A DNA stretch of 64,000 bases from Parus major (GCF_001522545.3 NC_031796.1:4263976-4327975), one strand, 5' to 3'. Shown: positions 31,893-43,105, numbered from the stretch's first letter. Numbers and translations are program-made. Notes: generated from the sequence alone by a model not told the origin.

Positions 31893-33762
31893 GACGTTCT
31901 GATGCTAAAACTGGTGAGACAATTTTACTTGTGCAAAAATGTCCGGGACTATGGCCACTCCAGCAGGCATGGCTAAGGTGTCCGCTCTCTTGTTAGCCTC
32001 CACGATGGCACCTGGGAGGTCAGTGTGTGACCTCACATGCCTCATATAGTATGGTTGCTTTCTGTGGGAGATGAGATGTATTAATTCAGAAAGCAATTTG
32101 TATAAATTTGGGTTAGAGACTTCTTTTAAAAATGCGTGTTCAGCTCTCATAGCTATCCCAGCCACATAAGCCAAATTGGTCACCAGATTGAAGGGTTCTT
32201 GGAATTTCTCAAAAGCTCTGACAACGGCTGCTAATTCAGCAATCTGTGGTGATCCCTCAACCACTTGGACATCAGACTCCCACTTCTGTGTCCTGGGGTC
32301 CTTCCAAGTCATTTCTGACTTGTGAGATTTCTCTGAGCCGTCAGTAAAAACTGTCAGAGCCTTGAGTGGTGTTTTGCTAAGTAATTATTTGGGGACCAAA
32401 TTAAATGTGGATTTAAATAATTTGTGGCCAGATGGGTGTATAGAAATTTGGCCGGAATAGCTATTGAGAGTGAACTGAAGGCTCTCGTTGGTTTGGAGCA
32501 AAGGCTCCAAATCCCCACTTGTCAATGGAAGGAAAATGCATGTGAAATCAGACCCTGCAAGAGTGAGGAGACGGGCTCTTGCTTTTTTAATGAGTTCAGC
32601 CATGATTTCCTGGGGAGTTGTGATAGTTTTGGTGGGTTGATTGTGTGTGAAGATCCACTCGATGATAAGGAGCGGATCTTTCAATGCCATGTCCCATTGG
32701 AAAATAAGCACGTGTAAGCGTGGTGCCTTACCCAGGATAACCATTTGGAAGGGCATGCTGGGTTCATACCGGTGGACTTGCCACGAGGACAGGGCCTCCT
32801 GGACCTTGATGATGGATTCTCGGGCCTCTGGTGTGAGGGCGCGCGGTGAGTCGAGATCCTCACTGCCTCAGAGCAGGTTGAAGAGGGGCGCAAGGACTTC
32901 TGTTGTTACCCCAAGCAGGGGACGTACCCAACTGATGGACCCACAGAGCTGGTGTAGGTCTCACAGGGTCTTGGGGTCATCTCTGATGGTCAGCTGCTGG
33001 GGTACCACGGTCCACTCACGCATCCGGAGTCTGAGGTAGGTCCAAGAGCAGGTGTGCTGGATCTTGTCTTCGCAGATTTCAAACCCAGCGTCCTCAATTG
33101 TCTTTATAGTCTTGCAAAGTCCAGTGGAGATAGTCTTCATCAGCGGCCCAAACTAAGATGTCATCCATGTAATGTAATATAACTGCATCTGGGAACAGGA
33201 CTCTCACTGGGGACAGGATGTGGGCCACGTACCATTGGCAGATGGTGGGAGAATTCTTCATCTCTTGTGGGAGAACAAGCCAATGGTACCTTTTTAAGGG
33301 TGCCTGCCTATTTGGGGAGGGAACGGAGAATGCAAACCTGGGAGTGTCTTGGGGGTGGAGAGGGATGTTAAAAAAGCAATCTTTGATGTCTATGATTGCA
33401 AGCTTCCAGTCCCGAGGGAGCATAGTGGGGGAGGGCATACCCGGCTGGAGGGGACCCATATCCTCAATGACCTCGTTGATCTTTCGGAGGTCGTGGAGGA
33501 GTGTCTACCTGTCCTTGCCTGGTTTGCGTAGGACAAGGACAGGTGAGTTCCAAGGGCTATTGGACTCAGTGATGTGGCCCTTGACAAGCTGCTCCTCCAC
33601 GAGGGCTTCTAGTGCATGCAGTTTTGTCTCAGAGAGGGGCCACTGATCAACCCACACTGGATGGTGTTGTTTCCAGATGAGTTGAGGGATGGTAGGCTTG
33701 GCGTGCTCTTCAGTGACCCCCACTACAAATCCCTGCTGGGAATTCTTAGAGAAGCCCCCCAT
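31893..33762 (-). pseudogene. ERV-A reverse transcriptase and RNase H (broken)
   Basis: The minus-strand pieces run from the RT N-terminus near 33762 ([17 protein letters not shown]) through the palm, with first motif AIIDIKDCFF and polymerase motif HYMDD at about 33160-33171. They continue through the thumb and connection to RNase H ending near 31905. Frames change at several points, at least around 33460, 33090, 32890 and 32385. RNase H keeps GSPQIAELAA and RSHTDLPG, but the third catalytic Asp reads Asn (LVTNLAYVAG, codon at 32175-32177). ERV-B has Asp there. The RT active-site aspartates themselves are intact. Confidence 0.88.
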
Positions 33763-34262
33763 TGGGACAGGAGATCCCTTTCCCAGAGGGTGATTGGTGC
33801 CCTCACCACAAATGGCCTGATGGTCGCCATTTTTCCCTCGGGTCCTTCAATGATGACATTGTGTTTGCTTCGCATGGAAGCAGTCATTCCTCCAATCCCC
33901 GAGATCATGCCTGTCACAGGCTGCAACTCCCAGTTGTCCGGCCACTTGGAGCGGGCAATGATGGTTACGTCCGCTCCCGTGTCTAGCATTCCTGGGCGAT
34001 GGATCCGCTCCCCATAACAGAACAGAAGGTAGTCGATGACTGGTTTATTTGAGCCCACAACCTGAGTCCACATGGTGGTGGGATTGAGGGGAACCTGTTC
34101 TGGACAGTCATTTGGTAACAAAAAGGCTTGTGCCACTGAAGTCTGCTGTTTTAAAAAATAAAGAGGGTCTGTGCAAGTTAAAGAGATGAAAATTTCATCT
34201 CCTGGGTGTAAGGTCTGGACTTCAGGTGTTATATGGACTTGTCCCGGAGATTGGATCCCCAA
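33723..34262 (-). pseudogene. ERV-A protease region
   Basis: A 179-codon minus-strand frame with the aspartic protease motif (MLDTGADVTII), the second motif region (SGIGGM) and a C-terminal [10 protein letters not shown]. Upstream of the protease is a segment of unclear identity that may be a dUTPase-type remnant, as found in the pro gene of beta-like viruses. It overlaps the start of RT in another frame, consistent with ribosomal frameshifting in the parental virus. This is the longest intact-looking portion of ERV-A. Confidence 0.85.
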
Positions 34263-35240
34263 GTATTAAAATGTTGTAGGGACTGCCTGGTGGTGCATGT
34301 TTCCCTGTGGGGATCTTATAAACACAGTTACCCTTGAGCTGTAAGGAGAGTCTGGTTACCAATTGGCACGGGGTTCCCATCTGGATTGCTCCACCTGCTG
34401 GGGTCTGAGGTTGCGGTCCCCAGGAGGAGCGCAGCGGCACGACTTCTGGTTTGATGTCAGAGCGCAGGGCCATTCTGCGCTCTGCTTGGAGTTTCCTGAA
34501 CGCCAATGTGATCTGGGTAACCATTGGTGGGTAGATGGTTGTGAGTAATGTCTCTCCGGACAACTTTTACAAACATGTTCAGGCTCGGCACAATGTCTGT
34601 CAGGGCAGTCTTTGAAAAATTGTCCAGGTTCGCCACAATTAAAGCAGTGGCTTGTGCTGGAGTCTGCAGCGTAAGCACCAGACATCCCTTCTGCCACTCC
34701 CTTAGCTATCGCTATTGCCACCGTATGTTCAGTTGGGGCAGCGAAGTGCTTGGTACAGGCTTCAACCATGTGGTCAATGGTTGGTTTGGGGTCAAGTGGA
34801 AGGGCTCACAAAACTGCCTTACATTCTGAATTTGCATTGACCATTGCCATCTTGGCCAGTAATTCCTATTGTGCTTGGGAGCCCTCTATTTGTTTTTCAA
34901 TTGCCAATTTTAGTTTATCTACAAACTTAATAAAGGATTCACTTGCCCCTTGTTTAATGTTTGTGAAGCTCTGTGTAGGCACCTTATCATCGGGAGTGAC
35001 AAAAAGAGACGTCTTGGCAGCATTAGCGATGTCATATAACGCTGCCTCAGGCAGATCTCGGGCCTGATCTCGGGGTTTTTGGAAATCACCTTCTCCTGCC
35101 AGCTGTTCTAGAGTTAAATTTGGTTTGTTGCCATCCTTTGCATATGCATCTGCCAACTGTTTCAGATGCTTTTTCCACTGCCTTTCCCATAGCATGTATT
35201 CTGCTGGGGAGAGAAGGCAGTTCATGATATTTTTGATATC
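34263..35240 (-). pseudogene. ERV-A gag, capsid C-terminal part and nucleocapsid
   Basis: This continues the ERV-A capsid after the ERV-B insertion. The minus strand reads PHDIKNIMN, LLSPAEYMLWERQWK and the major homology region (KQGASESFIKFVDKL). Frames then shift into the nucleocapsid. The zinc knuckle reads CFNCGEPGQFFKDC, where the expected histidine is Gln, so zinc binding is probably damaged. A second degenerate Cys motif follows. The capsid coding sequence resumes in register with the piece at 43112. Confidence 0.88.
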
Positions 35241-35246
35241 ATGAGG

Positions 35247-35403
35247 TGCTATTATAACTTAATCCCCAGCCCCTCTGTTACCCCTGTCCACCCTGCAGTG
35301 GGCAGGGAGGCTGGGGAGGTAGTTTCAGCTTGCCAGACAAGGTCCTAAAAACGAGGCTCTTTTCCTTTGCTGAGATGGCAGTTGCAGTTTTATTTCTTGG
35401 GAT
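35247..35403 (-). repeat. ERV-B 3' LTR, truncated to R-U5
   Basis: 157 bp aligning with 42753-42902 of the 5' LTR, with about ten substitutions and one 7-bp insertion (TGGGCAG near 35297). On the minus strand it starts at ATCCCAAGAAATAAAACTGC, so it holds the poly(A) signal and U5 but no U3. The env frame stops directly upstream and there is no polypurine tract. A deletion has therefore removed the PPT and U3. Confidence 0.88.
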
Positions 35404-36600
35404 TAAAGGCTAACACAGTTAGAAACAGAACAACAAAAAAACCAAGAAGATTGTTTTGATTATCGAGGTCCACCATCCTGTGAGTCCCCAGCCTTTGAAC
35501 AGCTCACTAAACCAGTCCTCAGCTTCTTGCTTCACTTGTCCAATCAAGTTCTTCATCTCTTGGAGGGCTCCATGGATGTTGGGAACTTTTGAGGACAGGT
35601 TTAGGCAGCAAAGTCCTTCAAATTTCTGGCATTCGTGTCCATGCAGCAGCAGAAGAAAATCTTTTGCAGCCCGATTTTGGAGTGTGGCCTGTCTGGTAAT
35701 CTCATCTTCGAGGAGGGAGCTGAGGGCGGCTGATGTTATGTTGGCCTGTTTGATCACCCAGCACTCAAGCTGTCCTAATTCATCTAGTGCCTTGGCAGCT
35801 GCAACCAATGGAAGAAATATGGATACAGCAATTCTTTTTGATTTTGCCCAATGAAAAATGTCAGAATCACAATTAGGATCTAAAATGTCAGTGTTCCTTT
35901 TGTAAATTTTGTGGGTTGAATTTTCTTTTCAAATCCATTTTTTTATTTGGGTTTGGTTAGGTGCCAACAGGGACAGCCTCCTAAAGTACACCGTCCTCCT
36001 CGAAGGAGAGATGGGATCCCTGCCCACGCTCTGTCTCTGCAAATCAGAAATATGCTTTTAGGGAGGGTTCTTGGATGTGAACAGAGAGGATCGTCTGCTG
36101 TGACATGACTCTGCACGCTACACCATTGCCTTGCCTTAAATTCATTTCGATATTGTACTATGTGGTGATATAATTTAGGGTCTGTCAGTGTGTTATACAT
36201 AAGGTGGATAGAAAAGGGTGCAGGAGCAGAACCTAATAGCTCTAATTCTTGGGGTTCTTTTTCTGCTCTGTGCAATTTTGGTAGCCACTCTTCTACAGGG
36301 TTTTTAACTGTTACCATTCTCTGCTTATGGTTTCTGAGTGGCTGGGTGCTATGTGTTTTGGGATCTGTATTAAACTTGGGATCACTAAAGTTGGCTGAAA
36401 ATTCTTCAGCCTGCAGTGGGATTCCTACCAGACAGGTGGACATAGGGTCTTTTGCTGCTGCAGTGGACAGGCAGATGCTCTCTTGTTGGAGTGTGTGTGC
36501 CAGGGTCACCCAGATGTTCTGTTGTGGTTGAGGGACGATCCAGGCCACTGTCAGGCTGCTCAGTGCGAGCAGGATGACAGCAGGGTTAAGGCTCATCATG
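35404..36600 (-). pseudogene. ERV-B env (internally deleted)
   Basis: The minus strand starts near 36600 (frame 36659-35943) with a signal-peptide-like MMSLNPAVILLALSSLTVAW. It continues into an N-terminal surface-subunit portion ending FLICRDRAWAGIPS. A second frame (35808-35419) encodes the transmembrane subunit: a heptad region, the CX6CC motif (CQKFEGLCCLNLSS), WFSELFKGWGLTGW and a membrane anchor (TIFLVFLLFCF). Between them about 130 bp is out of frame and the bulk of the surface subunit and the fusion-peptide region are missing. CX6CC is the covalently linked gamma/alpha-type organisation, here joined to a class II pol. Confidence 0.82.
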
Positions 36601-36659
36601 GATTTGAGTGAGAGGTAGGTTATTTCTAAAAAAAAAGAAAGAAACTTTTTAAAACACAT

Positions 36660-37500
36660 TCACAGTCAATGTAAGCAGGTCAGAGAATAGCCAGAGATTA
36701 GGAAGGTTTCTTCTTGTTTTTCCTGGCGGCGTCTTCTTTTGGAAGCGACTGCCACTTGTCTCTCTTCTTCTTCTGCTGGGGCTGGGTTTTTGGGAACAAA
36801 AGGCTTTACCCATTTTTGAGGAATCCATCGGGGGCCTGCAGGGGTGGAGACACACGCGTAACCACGCCCCCAGGTGACAAGTTCATAGGGGCCCTTGGTT
36901 TGCCAAGTTTCAGGGTCCCTGATTAAAAACGGTGGACTTTGTGACAATTTAAACTGCTCACCACTGTTAAAATGCCGAGTGACAGGAGGATTCATGTTTT
37001 CAAAAGAACAGTTCAGGAAATTGATAGTAAACATAGCTTTACAAAGCTTTTGCTGTGAAGACATCCACCCTGTTCCACTACTTTGCCTGGCTAGGACTTG
37101 TTTGAGCGTCTGGTGGGTACGCTCAATCACAGCTTGACCTGTGGGGGAGTGGGGGATGCCAGTTTTATGTTCCACTCCCTATTGCGGGACAAATTCCAGG
37201 AACTCCTTGGATTTATACGCTGGGCCATTATCTGTTTTAATTTCCTTAGGGATCCCCAGCACTGAAAAGGCCTGTACTAAGTGTTGATTGGCATGTACAG
37301 ATTTTTCTCCTGCATGAGCAGAGGCATACACTGCTCCTGAGTATGTATCAATGCTCACGTGTACATACTTAAGGCGACTAAAACTGGGAATGTCAGTGAT
37401 ATCTGTTTGCCACACCTCACAGCTTCCAAGGCCTTGGGGATTAACTCCGATGCCTAATGATGGCACTGCCTGGAGCTGGCAATTGGGACAGCCACAATGG
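36660..37500 (-). pseudogene. ERV-B integrase (one nonsense codon)
   Basis: Frame 37466-37179 holds the core with WQTDITDIPS and KTDNGPAY, so the first two catalytic aspartates are intact. After an in-frame TAG (37179-37181) the same frame continues 37175-36666 with GQAVIERTHQ (the catalytic Glu) and the C-terminal domain (ELVTWGRGYACVSTPAGPRW), followed by a basic tail. Apart from the stop it is well preserved. The zinc-finger part is shifted in frame near 37470. Confidence 0.88.
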
Positions 37501-39412
37501 CTTTAGGGTGATCCCGTGTCAGCTGGAACTGATGAATCAGTCCTGGCACATTTTGATGGTATTGCTGGTGACTTATCTTTGCCTGTTGGAACACATCTGG
37601 GAGACGTGCCTTTTCAGCTGGGGCAGCAAGGGAATCTGCCTTCCAGTTTCCCTCAGCGATTTCACCTGGCAAATCGGAATGCGATCTTATATGCATCACA
37701 TAGAAAGGATGTTCACTATTTGAAATCAAATAAATCAGTTTTGAGAGCAGTCTAAAGATATGTTTGTTCTCAATGTCCTTGAGAACTGCCTGCTCTGCTC
37801 TGGACACTACTCCTGCTACGTAGGCTAAGTCAGTAACTAAATTAATTGGTTCTGAAAACTTCTCAAAGGCTCTCACAGCTGCAGCCAGTTCAGCTATCTG
37901 GGGTGATCCTTCTATAAACTCAACATCAGCTTCCCAAAGCTGAGTCTGTGGATTTCTCCAAGTCATCACCGACTTGTGAGATGTTCCAGATGCATCAGTG
38001 AACACTGTAAGAGCTTTGAGTGGCTGTCGGCTCCTTTTCTCATGAGGAATGAGGTGGAATTCCTCATGAAACAATTTATGTGATGGTGCATGGACCGAAA
38101 TTTGCCCACTATAGCTATCCAGAGCAAACTGGAGGTTAGCATTGCTCTGCAGCAGGTGTTCAAACATCTCTTTGGTCAGTTTCTCAGGGGAGTGTTTGCC
38201 TTCTCCAGAGAGCCTGACTGGAAGGTGAATACACATAAGGTCACACCCTGCCAGTTCTCGCAGCCTTACCCTGGCCTTTTGGATCATCTGAGCCATCAGC
38301 TCTCATGGCTTGGTGATAGTTTTGGGTCGTTGATGGGAGAGGAAGACCCATTCTATTATTAAGAGTGGATCTCTCTGCCCCTCGGCCCACTGGAATATTA
38401 ACCCATGTAAGTGTGGTAATTTCCCCAGGACAATAAATTTGAAAGGCAGCTCAGGTTTGAAGCGGTGTGCCTGTCTTTCTGTCAAGGCCCTTTGTGCTTT
38501 TTCAATTGCATTTTTTGGTTCTGGAGTGGGCTCCCTGGGAGACAGTAACTCTCTCTCCCCTTTCAATAAATTGAGCAGGGGGCTCAGGTCTTCATTAGTG
38601 AGACCTAGCCAGGGTCTGACCCAGTTTAGTGACCCACATAGGGAATGGAGATCTGCTAGAGTTTTAAGATTGCCAATAATTTCTAATTTCTGTGGAACAA
38701 CCGTCCGTTTACTTATCTCCAAGCCCAAGTATTTCCAAGGTGGCATCCTTTGAACTTTGTCTTCTTGCAAGTGGAATCCAGCAGAGGTTAAAACTTTAAC
38801 CACTAGGTCAAGGGTATCTTGCAGCATGTTGTTATTGGGCCAGCACACTAACATGTCATCCATGCAGTGCAAAGTGATGGCATCTCTTTTTTCAGCACGC
38901 ACTGGGGACAGCAGTGACTCCACATACCACTGGCAGATGAAGGGGCTTGCTTTCATCCCCTGAGGTAATACTGTCCAGTGGTACCATTTCATTGGGGCTT
39001 CTCGGTTAATTGTGGGAATGGAAAAGGCAAACCTTGGAGCATCCTCTGGGTGCAGGGGAATTTGGAAAAACCAGTCTTTAATATATAGCACTGCTAATAG
39101 CCAATTTTGTGGTAACATAGTTGGGGATGGCATACCTGGTTGAAGAGACCCCATGTCCTCTATTTTTTTGTTTATTTCTCTCAAATCCTGAAGGAGGCGT
39201 CATTTATCCTTCCCTGGCTTTTTTATCACAAACACTGGGGAATTCCAAGGGCTGGTTGTTTCTACTATGTGTCCCTTGGCCAATTCTTCTTCCACCAATT
39301 TTTCTAGTGCCCCAAGTTTTTGTCTGCTGAGAGGCCACTGGTTCAACCAAATTGGATTATTATCTAGCCAAGATAGCTTTTGGATGGGATGCTGTACAGT
39401 GGCCTCCATCAA
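37454..39412 (-). pseudogene. ERV-B reverse transcriptase and RNase H (broken)
   Basis: Pieces from about 39412 (SPWNSPVFVIKKPGKDK) through 39184-38303 (palm, thumb, connection) and 38296-37454 (connection, RNase H, start of integrase). Two polymerase-critical positions are changed. Motif A reads AVLYIKDWFF, with Tyr (39083-39085) where ERV-A has Asp, and the YMDD box reads CMDD (38855-38866). RNase H is intact at the visible motifs (VFTDASGTS, GSPQIAELAA, LVTDLAYVAG, RSHSDLPGE). The polymerase would be inactive. Confidence 0.88.
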
Positions 39413-40045
39413 AAATCCTGAGGTGTCTCAGGAATTGTTAATTTCACTCCCCACTGGGACATGGTGTCTCTTCCCCATAGCGGGCACTTATAATCAATGA
39501 CAAAAGGTCGGACACTAGCTAGCCTACCCTCCGGACCTTCAATCTGGACGATATCTTTAGCGATTTTTTCCAGTTTCATCCCTCCAACACCCTGTATTTT
39601 TCCTGCCATGGGTTGCAGTTCCGAATGTGAAGGCCATACCTTTTCAGGTATGATAGTCACATCTGCCCCAGTGTCAATTAACCCTTCTACATGGAGATGT
39701 TCTGATTTGTGTGTTAAGTTACACCCCATAATGGGCTTGTCTTCACCCACCACTTCTGCCCAGTAGACTCCTGGTGCTTTGTCATCTACTGGGACTTCTG
39801 TTGGAACAGGGATCACTTGAGCTATTATCTGCCCTTTGGCTACATAGAAGGGTGGTTGAGGACATCTTGCCAAGAGAGTGAGGTGTGTTAGGTCTCCCGT
39901 AATTGTCATGGGAGCCCCCTCAATCTCTATTGGTGTGTGTGCTGTGTCTCCAATAACAAAAAACCTATTATCCAGTCCATCCAGGTCTTGTGAATTGTCT
40001 TGCAAGTCCACTCCAATGACAGTCCAACAGTCAGATCTGAAACAA
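39409..40045 (-). pseudogene. ERV-B protease region
   Basis: A single open minus-strand frame (40011-39409) with the aspartic protease motif LIDTGADVTIIPEK, GVGGMK, and the C-terminal PLWGRDTMSQWG. The N-terminal half (TPIEIEGAPMTITG ... VAKGQIIAQVIPVP) resembles the dUTPase-type portion preceding protease in beta-like viruses, but the catalytic motifs are not clear. This frame is intact over 200 codons. Confidence 0.86.
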
Positions 40046-40050
40046 AAAAC

Positions 40051-42174
40051 TTAAGAAGTTACAAGTCTGAATCGCTTTTGCGGTTGCCAGATCTTATTAG
40101 GCAAATGCTCCCCACAATTATGTTTCTGCAATCTCTCACCCCGTTCCCTTTCCTCCCCTTTTCCCATTAAAATAGAGTCTTTTTCCTGTTTCACATTTGT
40201 CATTTTTACGTAACTGTGCTTGACAGAAAAGTGCTTCGAATTCAGTTTTTTTGATTTGCTACAGCTTCTTTCTGGCGTTTCCCTTGTTGCTGGTTTTGAG
40301 GACAGTTCCTTGCAAAATGTCCTGGCTTCTTGCACTGGAAGCAGATGATGTGCTATAGCTGTTCTGGTGACATCTGTGGCTTGTTCGTCCCAGGTGTTAC
40401 AGCTGCTACAGTCCTTGGGTTGTATGGTCTTGGTTTCTTCTCATGTGCACTGTAAAAATCTGCTTTTTTGGCACACGCTTAGAGCATATCTGCTATGGTA
40501 GGTGAAGGATAGATGGGCAGAATTAAGATCACTTTACGGCAGGCCTCATTGGCATTTCTTTGTACCATTTCTTAAATCAATTCTGCTTGTGCTGCTGGTT
40601 CTTGCACTTGCTATTGTATCTGTAACCTTAGACGATCTACAAAATGCAAGAAACTCTCAGATGGAAATTGGTTAATATTAACATAACTGACTTGGGTTTC
40701 TAGTGTAGGTATTTTATTGTAAGCTTTTTCTGCTACTTCACAGATTTTATCTAAAATAGGTTTTCTTAGCACTTGAGCCTGATCTTCAGGCTTAGACCAC
40801 CTTCCCTTCCCACATAGGTGTTCAAAAATAATCTCATTATTTTCTGCATCTTTTGCATCCTGTATGCTATGCATGAGATCATCTAGGAGGTCTTTTAATT
40901 ACCTTTTCCACGAACTTTCCCAAAAATCAAATTCAGTGGGTGTTAGGAGGCACCTGAAGAAATCCTTGATGTCAACAGAAAACTCCTGAGATTTTAAAGT
41001 AGCTTTAATAATTCTTTTTAATATTTCACTATTTTTGCCAAATTCACGTTGTATTTTACATATCTGTCTGATATCATGGTAAGTGAAAGGCTGATATTGT
41101 CTATTAGCTCTTTTTTTACCAGTATATATCACAGGTGCAGCTGTAGGTATATCCTTATCTTCCCCAGAGCCTGTATCTCCGGGGTTTCCCTGCCCAGCCC
41201 TGCCCCCACTGGGCTTTGTCTCACCCCTGGGCTGGTGAAGGGACTTACCTGCCTCTGCAGGGGCCCAGGGGGACCTGCATCACTCCCAGACCAGTGAAGG
41301 GACTTATCTACAGCTGCAGTAGGCCCAGGCGGTCTAGCCTCACTCCCAGATGGGTGGAGGGTCCCACTCACAGCCCCACAGGGGCTGGGCAGGGCCACCC
41401 CTCTCACTCCCCCCCTCCCTGTGGAGACAGGAGGTAGGGGCGTGGAGAGCAAGATTGCAACATTTGGGGGTGTGTTTGTAAGGTGATGCCATGCTTGAGC
41501 AGGGTATTGCAGGAGGAAGGGAGATGTGAGAGAGAGAGTAAGGGAAATGGGCAGAGTGAGGTGGATAGAAGGAGTCATGGGAAGGAGGAGGGAAATAGGA
41601 AAGGGGTTCCTCCACGTGTGTAGCTGGCACATGGCCAACTCCATCTTGGATTTTAGGCACATGGAGGCCCGGCAATTTCATGGTTGGAACATTAGGGTAA
41701 GATTCTCTGATAGCGCAAGGCTATCAGAGCTGGAGGGCTGAATGAGACACATGGCTCCAGAAATGGCACTATTACAGTGCATTTCTTGAGCTTCTGGATT
41801 TGTTCCATGTATCTTTTTCAGTACAGAAGCAGAAGGTATGGGGAAAAAGGTATGGGGTATGGATGAAGGCTGCAATGGCTGGTTTTTATGCCTTTTTCTC
41901 TGTTGATCAATTCTTTTCAAATTATAAGAAAAATTGGGAGATATTTTGAAGCATTTTTGTCTCCTTCCTCTACTTTTTGAGTAAGAATATTGCCAATTTG
42001 ATTCAATGTAGAGATAGAATTTAGTTCTGACCAATCAAACCGTGGATTGTTATGAGGTAACCACACTGTGAAACACTGTAACTTTTTTCAAGTGATTTTA
42101 ACATTTATAGTACTTAAAAATTCTTGCAATTTGGATTCTAATTTTGGTTGGGGTGTAGATGTGTTAGATCCCAT
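40051..42174 (-). pseudogene. ERV-B gag (broken)
   Basis: The start codon is at 42174 on the minus strand (MGSNTSTPQPKLESK, with an N-terminal glycine suited to myristoylation). An in-frame TGA at 42088-42090 interrupts the matrix early. A long proline/serine-rich region follows (41.1-41.7 kb). Capsid pieces come next (41132-40899 and 40874-40611), with the major homology region NQFPSESFLHFVDRL. The nucleocapsid has an intact CCHC knuckle (CFQCKKPGHFARNC, 40302-40343). Several frameshifts separate these blocks. It precedes the protease as expected. Confidence 0.87.
41165..41400 (-). repeat. Imperfect ~60-bp repeats in the proline-rich part of ERV-B gag
   Basis: About three to four degenerate copies of a unit of roughly 60 bp. 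On the plus strand they are marked by recurring CAGGGGCCCAGGGGGACCTG / GTAGGCCCAGGCGGTCTAGC and CTCACTCCCAGAYSRGTGRA-type segments. At protein level they give repeating SGSEARPPGP and SGSDAGPPGP units of about 20 residues. Tandem Pro-rich repeats in gag can carry late-domain or spacer functions, but no PTAP or PPxY was identified. Confidence 0.7.
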
Positions 42175-42752
42175 GCCTGTTATTAAAATTGTGTTTTCAA
42201 AACTCGTTTTTATCTTGTTTTACTGAAAAGCAAAAAAACGGACCAGAGGTAGGCTGTGTGGTCGTCCCGCGAAACATGCCATGGCCAGCACCGCGCAGGA
42301 GCTGCGGCTTAGTCCCTGCGCTGCTCGGGGGGGCCTTCCTGCGCCGCAGCCACCGGGGCTGTCGCCGCTGATCATACCGCGCCGCACGTGCGCCGCCGCC
42401 CACCTGCCCTCCACTGCCCACCAGCCCATAGTCAGCCCGTGCACGCTCGCTTCCTGGCTGCGCGCTCCATGCCTGCCACTGTCGCTGGCTCGCGAGCGCG
42501 CTCAGCTGATGCCAGCTCGGCTCCCGCACCGCTTCACCTGCCGGGCTGGCCAGCCTGACTCACCACTCTTAATTGCCAAGCAGTAGAAATGTGTCCTGTG
42601 TGGATTGGGTTCCCCTGGACTTAAGGAAGTTACCAATCCAGTCCTTGTAAACTATAATATTAGCTTTTCAAGGTAGCTGACGTACCCAGGCTTGCAAAAC
42701 ACCTATGTTTCCAGCCAGTTTTAGGGGGTCAAACCCACCCTGAGACGCCACC
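42175..42752 (-). other. ERV-B leader: primer site and CpG-rich segment
   Basis: The 580-bp untranslated leader between the 5' LTR and gag. Directly after the LTR and a GG spacer the minus strand reads TGGCGTCTCAGGGTGGGT (42750 down to 42733), a primer-binding-site-like 18-mer starting with the obligatory TGG. I did not assign the tRNA with confidence. The segment 42250-42560 is markedly GC- and CpG-rich compared with its surroundings, as packaging leaders can be. Confidence 0.65.
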
Positions 42753-43105
42753 TGCTATTATAACTTAGTCCCCAGCCCCTCTATCACCCCTGTCCACCCC
42801 GCAGGGAGGCTGGGGAGGTAGTTTTAGCTTGCCAGATGAGGCCCTAAAAATGAGGCTCTTTCCCTTTGCTGAGATGGCAGTTGCAGTTTTATTTCTTGGG
42901 ATCCTCAGGGGTGAGATGGCAGGAGGGAAAGAGGAAGAGATATTGATGAGCAGCTCTTTTTCAAGGCAGGGGAACAGGGTGTGGGGGAATTTAGACAACC
43001 AATAAGGGGAACTGGGAGAACAAGATAAGGGAAAGAACTTACAAGTCTACATTTTCAGGGGTACATTCTTTGGGTCATACCATTTTCCCTAACTTCATTA
43101 CAACA
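42753..43105 (-). repeat. ERV-B 5' LTR (353 bp)
   Basis: On the minus strand it starts TGTTGTAATGAAG and ends TTATAATAGCA, with a poly(A) signal AATAAA in the shared R region. The part 42903-43105 is U3 and has no partner at the 3' end of the element. The inner edge abuts the primer site and the outer edge abuts the ATGAGG duplication, which fixes its boundaries exactly. Confidence 0.9.

Larger units (their letters stand above)
35247..43105 (-). mobile_element. ERV-B: class II provirus nested in the gag gene of ERV-A
   Basis: Bounded by a truncated 3' LTR (35247-35403) and a full 5' LTR (42753-43105), with a perfect 6-bp duplication ATGAGG at 35241-35246 and 43106-43111. Same orientation as ERV-A and the same protein families, but a separate lineage: gag has a long proline-rich repeat region and env keeps its surface-subunit start. 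Order on the minus strand: LTR, primer site, CpG-rich leader, gag, pro, pol, env, LTR. All genes contain stops, frameshifts or deletions. Length is 7.86 kb. Confidence 0.93.
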
